Positions 16,054 through 24,452 of a stretch of 64,000 nucleotides of DNA are shown piece by piece; the stretch's first letter is position 1, and each line of letters begins with the position of its first letter. Made by a program: the position numbers and the translations under genes. The notes under the pieces were generated by a model. It searched no databases. It was not told the DNA's origin and saw nothing but the letters and a program-made list of their open reading frames with translations. Location: assembly GCA_966211965.1 (NCBI GenBank), contig CBIHON010000022.1, forward strand, positions 1-64,000. Reading direction: 5' to 3'. Source of the DNA: CBIHON01 sp966211965 (GTDB lineage Bacteria; Pseudomonadota; Gammaproteobacteria; Burkholderiales; Burkholderiaceae_D).

Positions 16054-18300
16054 CTAATGCGACGCCAGGCAGTCGCAGATACCCATGCGAATGCGGTTTG
16101 CCATGTTCTCGATCGTGTAGCGCGGCGCACAGGACAGCGCCCCCTTGCTCAGGCGGGCGATCGCTTCCGGTTCGTGCAATACATCGATGACAGTATTGGC
16201 GTATGCAACGACGTCATTGTCAGTCATCACGCCGTTGGTGCCCGACGACAGGTAGGAGATTTCCGGAGAATGCAGGCCGCAGTCGGTGGTAAACATCGGC
16301 GTGCCGCTGGCAAAGGACTCCAGTATACCCAGCCCCACCAGACCCGGATTCAATATGACGTGGGCCATCACCAGCACGACAGCCTTGTTTCGGCCCTGCA
16401 GGGGACCGAGATAACGTATCCAAGAATAGCGGCTGGCGGCGGCTTCGATTCGCGCACTCTCAGGGCCGTCGCCGACTACCAGCAATTGAAAGTCCGGAAT
16501 TTTCTCTCGAATCCGAAGCGCGGCGTCAAGCAAAAAACCCAGGCGCTTTTCTTTATAAAGCGGGCCGAGGCAAAGCGCAATCCGCCCATCTTCCAAGCCC
16601 AGTTCCTTGCGCATACTCTCACATTCCGCCGTGCTCACCTGTGCGCAAAAGGCGATCATTTCCTTGGTGTCGATCGCGTTTTCCACGACTGTCGTGCATT
16701 CCCTGGGAAAGCCGGCATCGGTCACCAAGGCCGCACTCGTGTCGGTATAGGCAAACCACCAATCCACCTGCCTGAGGGTCCAGCGCTTGAAACGTTCCTT
16801 GAGCCCATTCGGTCGATTCGATTGCATGTTACGCCCGTGACCCCAGAATGCGATCCGCTTGGGGCGCCCGAAAGACAAGAGCCAAAGGTTGTAGATGATT
16901 TTATTTTCATGCATGACCACGACAAGGTCGGCGTCTTTGGCATAGTTGCCGAACGGCTGCCAGCACAGCTTGGTGCCAGGCAGATAACGGGCTGGAACGT
17001 GGATTGCCCAGTCGAGCATGGCTTGATTCACTTTTTTTTCTTCTGCCCGCGTGCCGTTTCCGACCAGCAGCTGCAGCTCGATGCCTTCGCGGTCGAGCAG
17101 CGTACGCAAGCGGTTGTAAAACGCGGTGCGGTACTGCAGCAGCTGCCTTTCGACGATCAACACGCGCGGTCTTGACTTGACAGGCCCGCCGGCTTTTTTT
17201 TCCTCCTTGAGCGACTGCGCCATGCGGCATGCGCTCAACAAACCGTCGGCGGCTTCGTCAAAGGTGTATCGGCTGACATTGAAGCGGCTGCACGCCGAGA
17301 ATTTCCGGTATGCCTCATCCCGCGTCAATAAATATTCGGCCTTGTCGGCCCAAAGATTGATATCCAGATCGCAGACAAAACCGTTTTCGCCATCGCGCAC
17401 CAAGTCGCCGGCAACACCCGCGTGCGGCGAAACCAGAACCGGCAGACCGGCGGCGCATGCTTCATTGGCAACCACGCCCCACGGGTCCCACAGGGTAGGA
17501 AACAGGAACAAGCGTGCCGCGCCATACAAGCCGGGCAATTCGTCTTGCCGCGCAAAGCCGTGAAATTCAGCCTCAATCAGGTCGGCGTACAGGCCTGCCG
17601 CTTTCGCGACGTTTTCTTCCATGCCGCCGGAACCGACGAATAATATTTTCGTTTTCCGTTGCAGCCTTTTGGCGACCTGGGCCGCGACGTCGAGGGCAAA
17701 CAGGGGATTCTTGACGCCTTCGATCCTGCCGCAAAAGATAAAATCAAAACGCTTTTTCGCATTCCGCGTTTTTTCAAAAAACAGCTCGTTACGAATGCCG
17801 AGGCAGCAAGTAAAGCGTTGCGCGCGCGGCACGCCATAGCTGTCGAACAAGCGCTGGCCGCCGCCGCTGGCGGCAACGAAAGCCTGCGACCTGGCAAAGA
17901 CGAAGCGGCGCACCGCCCGATGTATCGGACTCAAAATTTGCTCGGAAAGATCGGTGCCGTCGGTCTTCACCACGTGCGCAATCCCCATCATGGAGGCATA
18001 CGCAAAAGCATACAGGTGAGTCGGATTGAATCCGTTGGTGACCACGACATCGGGAGCGAAGCGCTTGAGCGCCGGCACGACATCCAGGTTATTGTGAATA
18101 TAACGCTGGTGAAGCGTGAGGAAGTTTTCCCGCAAAATCGTGCATGGAAAATCCAAGGACGGCAAATCCCAAAGCCTGTTCGGCTCACGTTCCGTAGCGG
18201 AAAACACATGGACGCAGACACCGGGGGTTTGGGCGATTTTAGACAGTACAGGGATGAGATAGGGTGCAAGCGTATTGGTGACAATAGCTATTTTCAACAT
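16054..18300 (-). CDS. Fusion of two GT4-type glycosyltransferases
   Basis: 748-residue protein made of two complete GT-B modules. Module 1 (residues 1-370) starts with IAIVTNTLAPYLIPVLSKIA and has FIFCGRIEGVKNPLFALDVA and FLFPTLWDPWGVVANEACAAGLPVLVS. Module 2 (about 383-748) starts with RPRVLIVERQLLQYRTAFYNRL and has ALCLGPLYKEKRLGFLLDAA and VILNPGLVGLGILESFASGTPMF. In module 1 the E-x7-E-like nucleotide-sugar loop is clear (WGVVANEA). In module 2 it is LGILESFASG. Each half normally occurs as a separate enzyme, so one chain may make two consecutive transfers. GGAG precedes the start. It is isolated on the minus strand, with no other polysaccharide genes nearby. Confidence 0.88.
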   Translation of the reverse strand: MLKIAIVTNTLAPYLIPVLSKIAQTPGVCVHVFSATEREPNRLWDLPSLDFPCTILRENFLTLHQRYIHNNLDVVPALKRFAPDVVVTNGFNPTHLYAFAYASMMGIAHVVKTDGTDLSEQILSPIHRAVRRFVFARSQAFVAASGGGQRLFDSYGVPRAQRFTCCLGIRNELFFEKTRNAKKRFDFIFCGRIEGVKNPLFALDVAAQVAKRLQRKTKILFVGSGGMEENVAKAAGLYADLIEAEFHGFARQDELPGLYGAARLFLFPTLWDPWGVVANEACAAGLPVLVSPHAGVAGDLVRDGENGFVCDLDINLWADKAEYLLTRDEAYRKFSACSRFNVSRYTFDEAADGLLSACRMAQSLKEEKKAGGPVKSRPRVLIVERQLLQYRTAFYNRLRTLLDREGIELQLLVGNGTRAEEKKVNQAMLDWAIHVPARYLPGTKLCWQPFGNYAKDADLVVVMHENKIIYNLWLLSFGRPKRIAFWGHGRNMQSNRPNGLKERFKRWTLRQVDWWFAYTDTSAALVTDAGFPRECTTVVENAIDTKEMIAFCAQVSTAECESMRKELGLEDGRIALCLGPLYKEKRLGFLLDAALRIREKIPDFQLLVVGDGPESARIEAAASRYSWIRYLGPLQGRNKAVVLVMAHVILNPGLVGLGILESFASGTPMFTTDCGLHSPEISYLSSGTNGVMTDNDVVAYANTVIDVLHEPEAIARLSKGALSCAPRYTIENMANRIRMGICDCLASH

Positions 18301-18366
18301 TACCGCTTCTCCGATTTATGCATGACGCTGTGACGATGTAGTCACAGTGGTTTCGTTTGTAAACAA

Positions 18367-18416
18367 CTTGAGCATTTGATACCGCATGAGCGCTCATGCG
18401 GTTGACAAAGCTCAAG
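18367..18416. promoter_or_regulatory. Nested perfect palindrome upstream of the glycosyltransferase fusion
   Basis: A perfect 20-bp palindrome CCGCATGAGCGCTCATGCGG (18382-18401) is enclosed by a second dyad CTTGAGC (18367-18373) / GCTCAAG (18410-18416). It lies 67-116 bp upstream of the glycosyltransferase start and 78 bp past the HPF stop. It could be an operator for a dimeric regulator or a terminator hairpin for HPF. There is no U-run directly after it on the minus strand. Confidence 0.5.
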
Positions 18417-18493
18417 CCGTGCACGCTGTACGCCTTGAGAAAGGTCAAATATCAGATGCGTGCAGATTGCCGTTGCGGAGATGCCGGCCCGTT

Positions 18494-18862
18494 CTATGGA
18501 AATAATTTTGTGACGCGTCCGTACGATGTCTGCGGCATTTTTGCCAAGGTGCGAGTACGCTGGGTGGTGTGGGCTTGCAGAACCTTGGCTGCTGCATCAA
18601 AAGCATCATTGACGAGCATGTCGATATCCTCATGATGATGGCCACGGTCGATCACGAGATCGCCGCCGGCAATTGCGAGGTCGATGCGGACCACCCACAA
18701 AACACCGCGCTGCCGATGCCGTCCGGCGCTGTCGATCGTGACCCGGCAGCCATGAAGATAATCGGAAAACCGGTTCAGGTTTGCAGCCCGTTTGCGTATC
18801 CTCTCGGCGACGGTATCGAAGGCGGGAATGCCGCGAAAGATGATTTTCAAAGGTATCAGCAT
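18494..18862 (-). CDS. HPF/RaiA-family ribosome-associated protein
   Basis: 122-residue cytoplasmic protein resembling ribosome hibernation-promoting factors: MLIPLKIIFRGIPAFDTVAERIRKRAANLNRFSD, CRVTIDS, WVVRIDLAIAGGDLVIDRGHHHEDIDMLVNDAFDAAAKVLQ. These give the beta-alpha-beta-beta-beta-alpha pattern of the family, which binds the 30S A/P-site region and stabilises idle 70S or 100S ribosomes. The C-terminal dimerisation domain of long HPF is absent, so it is a short form. The start at 18862 is chosen for AGGA about 5 nt upstream. The longer frame begins at 18883. No rpoN or lptB neighbours are seen, unlike the classical hpf locus. Confidence 0.8.
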   Translation of the reverse strand: MLIPLKIIFRGIPAFDTVAERIRKRAANLNRFSDYLHGCRVTIDSAGRHRQRGVLWVVRIDLAIAGGDLVIDRGHHHEDIDMLVNDAFDAAAKVLQAHTTQRTRTLAKMPQTSYGRVTKLFP

Positions 18863-19193
18863 GATCCTACGAGGTCCGGTCACGTTCTCTGGAATCTGTG
18901 CAAGAACTCGCTATGACGGAGATGACCCGAGCCGTTGCGAGGTCTTGGACAGGTTCTCAACCTTGCGGCGCCGGACTTGGCTTGATTGGTCCGGTGTCGG
19001 ACAAGATTATCGAACTTGTGCGGAAGGCACTTATTGACCTACATCAAGGCGGACGGCATGAACACACCGGAGCAAAATCCAGTTTGCCGGTCAATTGCCT
19101 AATGAAAGGCGGTACCCGGACATTGCAATTAGCCAGCGAAACGAAATGTTTGACGATCCTGACCTCTGCACACCCGGCTATTCTGCGCAGTAC
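18863..19193. other. Gap between HPF and pseudouridine-synthase-like gene
   Basis: About 330 bp without a supportable gene. A plus-strand open frame at 18898-19197 (99 codons) shows no domain and overlaps the 3' end of the next gene by a few bases, so I do not annotate it. Presumably this gap holds the HPF promoter on the minus strand. I found no sigma-54 box. Confidence 0.45.
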
Positions 19194-19904
19194 TTAAAAG
19201 CGCTCGTAACCCAGCAGATAGCGCCATTGTCCCGCAGGTAAAGCGGCTAACGGTATCCGCCCGATCCGGATGCGCTTGAGAGAGACGACCTTGAGTCCGA
19301 CCATTTCGCACATATGCGCAATCTGGCCCTGCTGCGGGCCTTTGAGAGCAAAGCGCAGGCGTGTTTCGTTTTGCCAGCTGACCTTAATCGGCGACAACGG
19401 CTTGCGATTGAGGCTGAGACCATGATTGAGCTTCGCGAGACCGTCAGGGATCAACTCACCGCTGACTTCAGCGATGTATTCCTGTTCAACTTTGAGGCGG
19501 TCGTCGACCAGTTTGCGCGCGACGCGCCAATCCTGGGTGAAGACGAGCAAACCGCTGGCGCCGGATTCCAATGCTTCGGTCAGGTTCAGGCCGGCCAGGT
19601 GCCGTTTGAGAAACCGGATGCCGGAACGATCATCGACGGCCCGGTTGGCTGGTGAAATGCATTGCAGCGACGCTTCAAGATTTAAACCGGGAGAACAGTG
19701 CAGGAGTATGGTTACGGGTTCGATCGGAACCGGGCTGGCGCCGGGCATCAATTCGACTTTTTGCCGGTGCACGCGAAAGCCCGGCTCTTCCACGACTTCA
19801 CCATCGACCAGCACCCAGCCGCCCTCGATGTATTGCTCTGCTTCCCGGCGCGAGCAGGATATTGACTCGGCGACAAGCTTGGCGAGGCGGACAGATTCGG
19901 TCAT
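19194..19904 (-). CDS. RsuA/RluF-type pseudouridine synthase, catalytic motif degenerate
   Basis: 236-residue protein with an N-terminal S4 RNA-binding domain (VRLAKLVAESISCSRREAEQYIEGGWVLVDGEVV) and a pseudouridine-synthase-like domain. In active RsuA-family enzymes the catalytic Asp lies in G-R-L-D-x-D-[ST]-x-G-L. Here the aligned stretch is EALESGASGLLVFTQD, so Asp becomes Glu and the Arg before it becomes Ala. The rest (QEYIAEVSGEL, LNRKPLSPIKVSW, QIAHMCEMVGLKVVSLKRIRIGRIPLAALPAGQWRYL) follows the RluF/RsuA pattern. It may be an RNA-binding protein that no longer modifies. The start at 19904 (MTESVRLAK) is inferred from domain limits; 19973 is the alternative. Confidence 0.75.
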   Translation of the reverse strand: MTESVRLAKLVAESISCSRREAEQYIEGGWVLVDGEVVEEPGFRVHRQKVELMPGASPVPIEPVTILLHCSPGLNLEASLQCISPANRAVDDRSGIRFLKRHLAGLNLTEALESGASGLLVFTQDWRVARKLVDDRLKVEQEYIAEVSGELIPDGLAKLNHGLSLNRKPLSPIKVSWQNETRLRFALKGPQQGQIAHMCEMVGLKVVSLKRIRIGRIPLAALPAGQWRYLLGYERF

Positions 19905-19998
19905 GGAGGGAAAACAGCGGCGGACAAGGATGCCTATTGTAACCGGTCTACGGCACTTTCTCGCCACTGCCATGCTCGGCCTGCATGCTCTGCCCGTT

Positions 19999-20120
19999 TA
20001 GAGCATTTTTAGCCTGACCGTACGGGCCAATCTCAGGTCTCCGGTGCTCGGCGTACGCCTGTACGCGTCCGCTCCTCGGCCTGACCTTGACTCCGCACGG
20101 TCAGGCTAAAAATGCTCTAG
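19999..20120. repeat. Structured repeat with 23-bp inverted ends (element 1)
   Basis: The ends are perfect inverted repeats: TAGAGCATTTTTAGCCTGAC (start 19999) and the complement ending in GGCTAAAAATGCTCTA before 20120. The core contains CAATCTCAGGTCTCCGGTGCTC and CGGCCTGACCTTGACTC. It abuts element 2. The arrangement is like a MITE or a large REP-type hairpin. No transposase is encoded. Confidence 0.8.
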
Positions 20121-20330
20121 AGCGGTTTGCCAATGCACCAAAGAGACCATCTCAGAAGAGGCTATCTCAGGCCTGCGATGCTCATCGCCCCTGCCGGGCG
20201 CGCATAGGCTCGTAAGCCTGTGCTGCTCGACGGACGGGCGGCATGCCGCCCGAATTTCCCGTCTCTCCCTTCGTGCGGCTGCGCTTCTGCCCCGACCTGA
20301 CCTCCCTTGCACGCACCGTCAAACCGCTCT
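20119..20330. repeat. Structured repeat with AGAGCGGTTTG ends (element 2)
   Basis: It begins AGAGCGGTTTGCCAATGCA and ends CACCGTCAAACCGCTCT, an 11-bp inverted terminal repeat. The core has CCATCTC, AGGCCTGCGATGCTCA, GGCTGCGCTTCT and CCCCGACCTGACCTCCCTTGCA. A second, shorter copy in inverse orientation lies at 24202-24327. Elements 1 and 2 sit in tandem downstream of the S41 peptidase gene. Confidence 0.8.
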
Positions 20331-20356
20331 AAGCAAAGCGGTGCGAAGGCTTTATT

Positions 20357-21775
20357 TCAATGCCCTTTACCCAGGATGCGGCTGTTGCGCCAAGGCGGTT
20401 GATACAGTTCTCTGACCGTCAGTGCGTCCTTGCCGGCACGCGAATGGAAAAATCCATCCGGCGCAGGACATGTGCCCGATTTGCCATAGCTGATGGCAGT
20501 CGAGAGCAACCGCTCAGCCGGATCGCCCAAAGCATGTTCCAGATCGTCGGCTGCGGCACAAGTGGGGGCGAAACCATCGGTATAGCCGCCCTGCCCGGCA
20601 CTGTTCAGACCGTCAAACTCGATGGCGAAATAGGCTTGGCTGCAGTTGTTTTTTTGAATCATGCCGTAAGGCTTGCCACAGGTTGTGCCGCCGATGGTGA
20701 TCACCTGGAGATGCGGCGACAGACTGTTGATGATCGACTCGCTCGCGGAACACGTGCCGGGACCGGTCAGGACGAATACGCGCTTCAGGTTCAACTGCGG
20801 CAGCGGCACGTTGGTCGAGCTGGTATTGAAGAACGTGAAGGTGCTATCCGGTGAATTGGTTTTTTCCGGATGCTTGGCATTGAAGCGCAATTGCTCGAAT
20901 ACCTTGCCCTTCACGGCTGCGCCGCCGATCATCGAGGCGAGTTCATCGGCGATATACAGCAGACCGCCGCCGTTGTAACGCACGTCGAGAACCAGGTCGT
21001 CTATTCCGCTTTGCTGGAATTGCGAAAGCGTGGTGATCAAGGGATCTTCCGCGGTCGCGATGTGATCGGTAAATACCAGGTAACCGACCTTCTTGCTGTC
21101 GGCGGTGGTAAGGACCTTTGACAGCGGCACCGGGAATTTTGTGATGGCGACGGAAGTGAGTGCTACGGTGCGCGCCGCCGCAGCGCCGACATCAAGTACC
21201 TGGAATTGATTGCTCGCACCGACCTTTGCCGGATACAGCGCGGCATTGAGGGTATTGCTGTCGACATTGGCGATCGGCACGCCGTTGATGCCGACGATTT
21301 CGGCACCGCGCGCGATGCTTTGCTGCTCCGCCGGAGAATTCGGCTGCGTGTATGAAACGCGCAAACGGCCGTCGACCGACACAAAGGTCGCACCGTAACC
21401 GACATCAACACCTGCATTGAAATACTGGTCGATGATTGCCTGCGGAACCGTGAAGCTGAAGCGGTCCTTGGCCTTGACCAGAAGCCCATAAAAATAGTCG
21501 GCCGGCGTCGCATAATCCGTGGGCAAGACATTGACGATTTCCTTGTACCAGAAATACACGTCGTCCAGGTGAGCCCGAATCCATTTCTTTTCGCCGATCG
21601 GCGTACAGATATTGGCCAGAGTTTCGACCGTTTCCACAGGGGTGACGGGCGTCCCGTTATCCACCGGCGGATAACAGACGGGGTCGCTTCCGGTACAGAT
21701 TCCGGCACTTCCACTGCCGCCTCCACAGCCGGCAAGGGAGATCAACAAGGCACAGAGCAATGTAATTTTTTTCAT
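20357..21775 (-). CDS. S41-family (C-terminal processing-type) peptidase lipoprotein
   Basis: 472-residue exported lipoprotein (MKKITLLCALLISLAGC; lipobox LAGC) with a helical cap, a PDZ domain (GYGATFVSVDGRLRVSYTQPNSPAEQQSIARGAEIVGINGVPI) and an S41 protease domain. That domain has VGYLVFTDHI, DLVLDVRYNGGGL and the nucleophile Ser in VFVLTGPGTCSASESIINSL, followed by GGTTCGKPYGM. The catalytic Lys found four residues after a Ser/Cys in classical CtpA is not obvious here. The Cys-rich regions could form disulfides. The start at 21775 puts the signal at the N-terminus; 21814 is the longer option. The substrate is unknown. Confidence 0.88.
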   Translation of the reverse strand: MKKITLLCALLISLAGCGGGSGSAGICTGSDPVCYPPVDNGTPVTPVETVETLANICTPIGEKKWIRAHLDDVYFWYKEIVNVLPTDYATPADYFYGLLVKAKDRFSFTVPQAIIDQYFNAGVDVGYGATFVSVDGRLRVSYTQPNSPAEQQSIARGAEIVGINGVPIANVDSNTLNAALYPAKVGASNQFQVLDVGAAAARTVALTSVAITKFPVPLSKVLTTADSKKVGYLVFTDHIATAEDPLITTLSQFQQSGIDDLVLDVRYNGGGLLYIADELASMIGGAAVKGKVFEQLRFNAKHPEKTNSPDSTFTFFNTSSTNVPLPQLNLKRVFVLTGPGTCSASESIINSLSPHLQVITIGGTTCGKPYGMIQKNNCSQAYFAIEFDGLNSAGQGGYTDGFAPTCAAADDLEHALGDPAERLLSTAISYGKSGTCPAPDGFFHSRAGKDALTVRELYQPPWRNSRILGKGH

Positions 21776-21878
21776 TAGCAGCCAATCTAAAATCGTGAAA
21801 CGCAATCCTGCCACAGGGCAGGCTTTAACTACAAGTAGGCAACAGACAAATCAAGCGTCACATGCACAAAAAACAATA

Positions 21879-24182
21879 TCAGCCGCGTCCCAGCCGGATC
21901 GCAGCCGCGTCGAGCATGATCGACTCCACTGCGCGATCGAATACCGGCGCCCCTTCGACCAGGCGGATCGAACCTTCACGCAAGGCCTTGACAAGCGCCT
22001 GCGCCGAATAGACCGCAGGCCCCGCGCCATTCTCCGATTTGAACATGTACAGGGTACGGTTCTTGTCGATCCAGGCAAGCCGCGCCAATTCGTAGTCGCC
22101 GTAGTCGCGCTCGGTCCAGCGCTCCACACATATTCCCAGTTGCATCTGCGCCAGCCATTCTTCATCCGATCCAATCGGGCTCGGCTCGGCGCTACCCAGC
22201 TCCAGGCTGGCAGCTACGCCGCGCGCGGCCAGCGCGATTTCGATGGCCTTGGCACGCAGCGTGGGCGACTGTTCCTCCGCGTTGTTTTCCAGCGCGGACG
22301 TCAAGCGCGAAAAATGCCTGCGCAATTCTTCCAGGCTGAGCACGTTTTTCTCGATTCCGGCCGGCTTGACCCGCAGCACTTCCATGTGGATCGCCACCAG
22401 GGGATCAAGGGCCACATGACATTCTTCTTCAGGGAAGTGCATCATCAGCAAACCGTTCTTGAGCCGTTTTACCAAGTCCGGCAGCATCCTGATCAAGGCG
22501 CTACGGTCTTCCGCACTCTTCTTTTCCTGCACGCTCCAGACCAATTCGGGCAGGATTCTATGGTATGGCGCATCGGCAGCCGAGGTACTGCCGGCCGCTT
22601 CGTGGCATAGCACCAGCACCCACGTCTGCGTGATGAAATCGAAGGCCCGCTTGTCGAGCTGCAGAGGCAACAGCAAATCACGCAAGGTGTCGGTCGTGAT
22701 ATTCAAACGCTCATCGATTTGCACCGCCTCTTCGATAGCGTCCACGCTGCGCGAGAGTTCGGTGTCCGCTTGCCGGAAATGATCCGGGAGGGAATCCTCC
22801 ATTTGCTGGAGACAGGTAGCGAAGATCGACACGTCGTCGTCAAACTCATTCAGAATTTTTTTGACGATCCGGCCCATATCGGCGCCGACCTTCTGACCGA
22901 CCGGAGAAGCCGGGTCCAAGCCCAAAGCGGACGACCCCATGCGATTAAGCAGCCGGCGCGCAGGGTGCTCCTCTTCTTGCAGCAATTCCGGGGCCAGCAT
23001 CGCCGCTTTCAGAAACGGAATCTGCAACAGTCCGATCTGCTTGCGCAGTTCGAGAGGGATCTGCTCATCTTCCAAGATGAAATCGAACAACATCGCAACC
23101 ATGTCGATAGTCACCCGCTCCACCTTGCTGGTCTGGCTATCGGTCACCTGGTCACCAATATCGAAAAGCTGATTTTGATAATGGACCGGCGGCTCCTCGC
23201 CGGTGTGCTCCTGCGCCGCCATTTGCTGAAATTGGTTCAACTTCGAGATCAAATCGCCGGATGCCGTCCCCTGTGCGGCTGCAACATCCGCCGATCCGGA
23301 TTCACGCTGCAAATCGAGTTGCCTGGACTGGTCGAAGATTCTTCGCACGAAATCCTGCAGATCATCCGGCTGCAACTCCTTCTCGGCAGCACTCGTTCCA
23401 CCGCCCAAGCCTTGGCCTTGCCCACCGCCGGGCGGTACGCCTTGCAACAGATCCAGCATCCTGTGAAGGCCAGGCACGGCGCGCTCTTCGGGTTCGAGGG
23501 GATTGCTGCCGCCGATATATCGCTGATGTTTCACGAGCCGGCCGGGACGCGCCAGCAAGCGGGCCTGGACACCGCTCGATTCGAACACCGCTCGGATCGC
23601 CGCGTAATAGTCTGACAAATGGTTGGCAATTGCATTCGACAAATGCTCGAACAGGATCTTGGCAATCGCTTCGTCCGACACCAGCTTGCGCAATACCTGG
23701 TGCAGCGAATGTGCAATCAGATAAGGCCGGAACGGATTTTCGCGTTCCTTGACTTCCTGGTGCCCGTGTAACTGGGCGATCATGATGTTGAGGCGGCTGA
23801 GGTTTTCATCGTCGGCTTCGCGCATGCGCAGCAAGAGGCGATCGACTTCTATCTGACGATTGACGGTCTCATCATCGATCAGCGTCAGATCGTTGGCCGT
23901 GGCCTTATCGAAACTCAGACGCAGATCCGAATACATGGTCTGCATCGCCCGTTCCAGAACCTCTGTGTAGGTCGTCTCCAATCGTTTCAGGAAAAGCCGG
24001 CCTTCCTGGCGCAGAAACTGGCGCGCCATGAAAGTACTCTTTTCATCCTGACCGGACAGATTGGTGAGCAGCAACTGGCTCAGGCTCCCGTCGGCGTCCT
24101 GCAGCATAGGCTGCGCCAACGCGCCGAATCTGAAGAGTGCGCGTTCCTTGGCCAACTGGATGACACGTTTGGAGATCTGCAT
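21879..24182 (-). CDS. Second DUF1631 family protein
   Basis: 767-residue DUF1631 protein. Hallmarks shared with the gene at 8609 are MLFDFILEDEQIPLELRKQIGLLQIPFLKAAMLAPELLQEEEHPARRLLNRM, GRIVKKILNEFDDDVSIFATCLQQMEDSL, and the beta-rich C-terminus LARLAWIDKNRTLYMFKS. It is cytoplasmic, mostly helical, and of unknown function. The frame extends to 24308, but those 42 codons are read through a dispersed repeat (24202-24327). The start at 24182 (MQISKRVIQLAKERAL) is therefore preferred, although no strong Shine-Dalgarno is seen. The repeat forms part of its leader. Confidence 0.85.
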   Translation of the reverse strand: MQISKRVIQLAKERALFRFGALAQPMLQDADGSLSQLLLTNLSGQDEKSTFMARQFLRQEGRLFLKRLETTYTEVLERAMQTMYSDLRLSFDKATANDLTLIDDETVNRQIEVDRLLLRMREADDENLSRLNIMIAQLHGHQEVKERENPFRPYLIAHSLHQVLRKLVSDEAIAKILFEHLSNAIANHLSDYYAAIRAVFESSGVQARLLARPGRLVKHQRYIGGSNPLEPEERAVPGLHRMLDLLQGVPPGGGQGQGLGGGTSAAEKELQPDDLQDFVRRIFDQSRQLDLQRESGSADVAAAQGTASGDLISKLNQFQQMAAQEHTGEEPPVHYQNQLFDIGDQVTDSQTSKVERVTIDMVAMLFDFILEDEQIPLELRKQIGLLQIPFLKAAMLAPELLQEEEHPARRLLNRMGSSALGLDPASPVGQKVGADMGRIVKKILNEFDDDVSIFATCLQQMEDSLPDHFRQADTELSRSVDAIEEAVQIDERLNITTDTLRDLLLPLQLDKRAFDFITQTWVLVLCHEAAGSTSAADAPYHRILPELVWSVQEKKSAEDRSALIRMLPDLVKRLKNGLLMMHFPEEECHVALDPLVAIHMEVLRVKPAGIEKNVLSLEELRRHFSRLTSALENNAEEQSPTLRAKAIEIALAARGVAASLELGSAEPSPIGSDEEWLAQMQLGICVERWTERDYGDYELARLAWIDKNRTLYMFKSENGAGPAVYSAQALVKALREGSIRLVEGAPVFDRAVESIMLDAAAIRLGRG

Positions 24183-24201
24183 CAGAGGTTTACTGGCGTT
24201 C

Positions 24202-24327
24202 AGAGCGGTTTGACGGTGAGTGCAAGAGAGTTCAGGTCGGGGTGAGAGCGCAGCCGTACGTAGCGTAGGTACGGTGAGCATCGCAGGCCCGAGATGGCCC
24301 TTTTTCATGCATCGGCAAACCGCTTCA
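24202..24327. repeat. Structured repeat, second copy of the AGAGCGGTTTG family
   Basis: It starts AGAGCGGTTTGACGGTGAG and ends CCGATGCAT(...)CAAACCGCTT-like sequence. Read on the minus strand it matches element 2 (20119-20330) in order: CCATCTC, GGCCTGCGATGCTCA, GGCTGCGCT, CCCCGACCTGA, CTTGCACTCACCGTCAAACCGCTC. It lacks about 85 bp of the core of element 2. It lies directly upstream of the second DUF1631 gene. Confidence 0.8.
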
Positions 24328-24452
24328 GGACACAGAGTTAATGTAATGTATCAATAATAGCGCAGCTCACATTGCCTGGGAAGAAACATGTGAAATTCGC
24401 AAACAACCCTTGCTTTCGGTATTTTTCTGCCGACTACAGGAAGCTGAGGGAG

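Noticed and set aside
18898..19197. 99-codon plus-strand open frame between HPF and the pseudouridine-synthase-like gene
   Set aside because: No recognisable fold or motif, and it overlaps the end of the neighbouring gene.
24183..24308. 42-codon upstream extension of the second DUF1631 gene
   Set aside because: Most of it is read through a dispersed inverted-end repeat and has no counterpart in the family.
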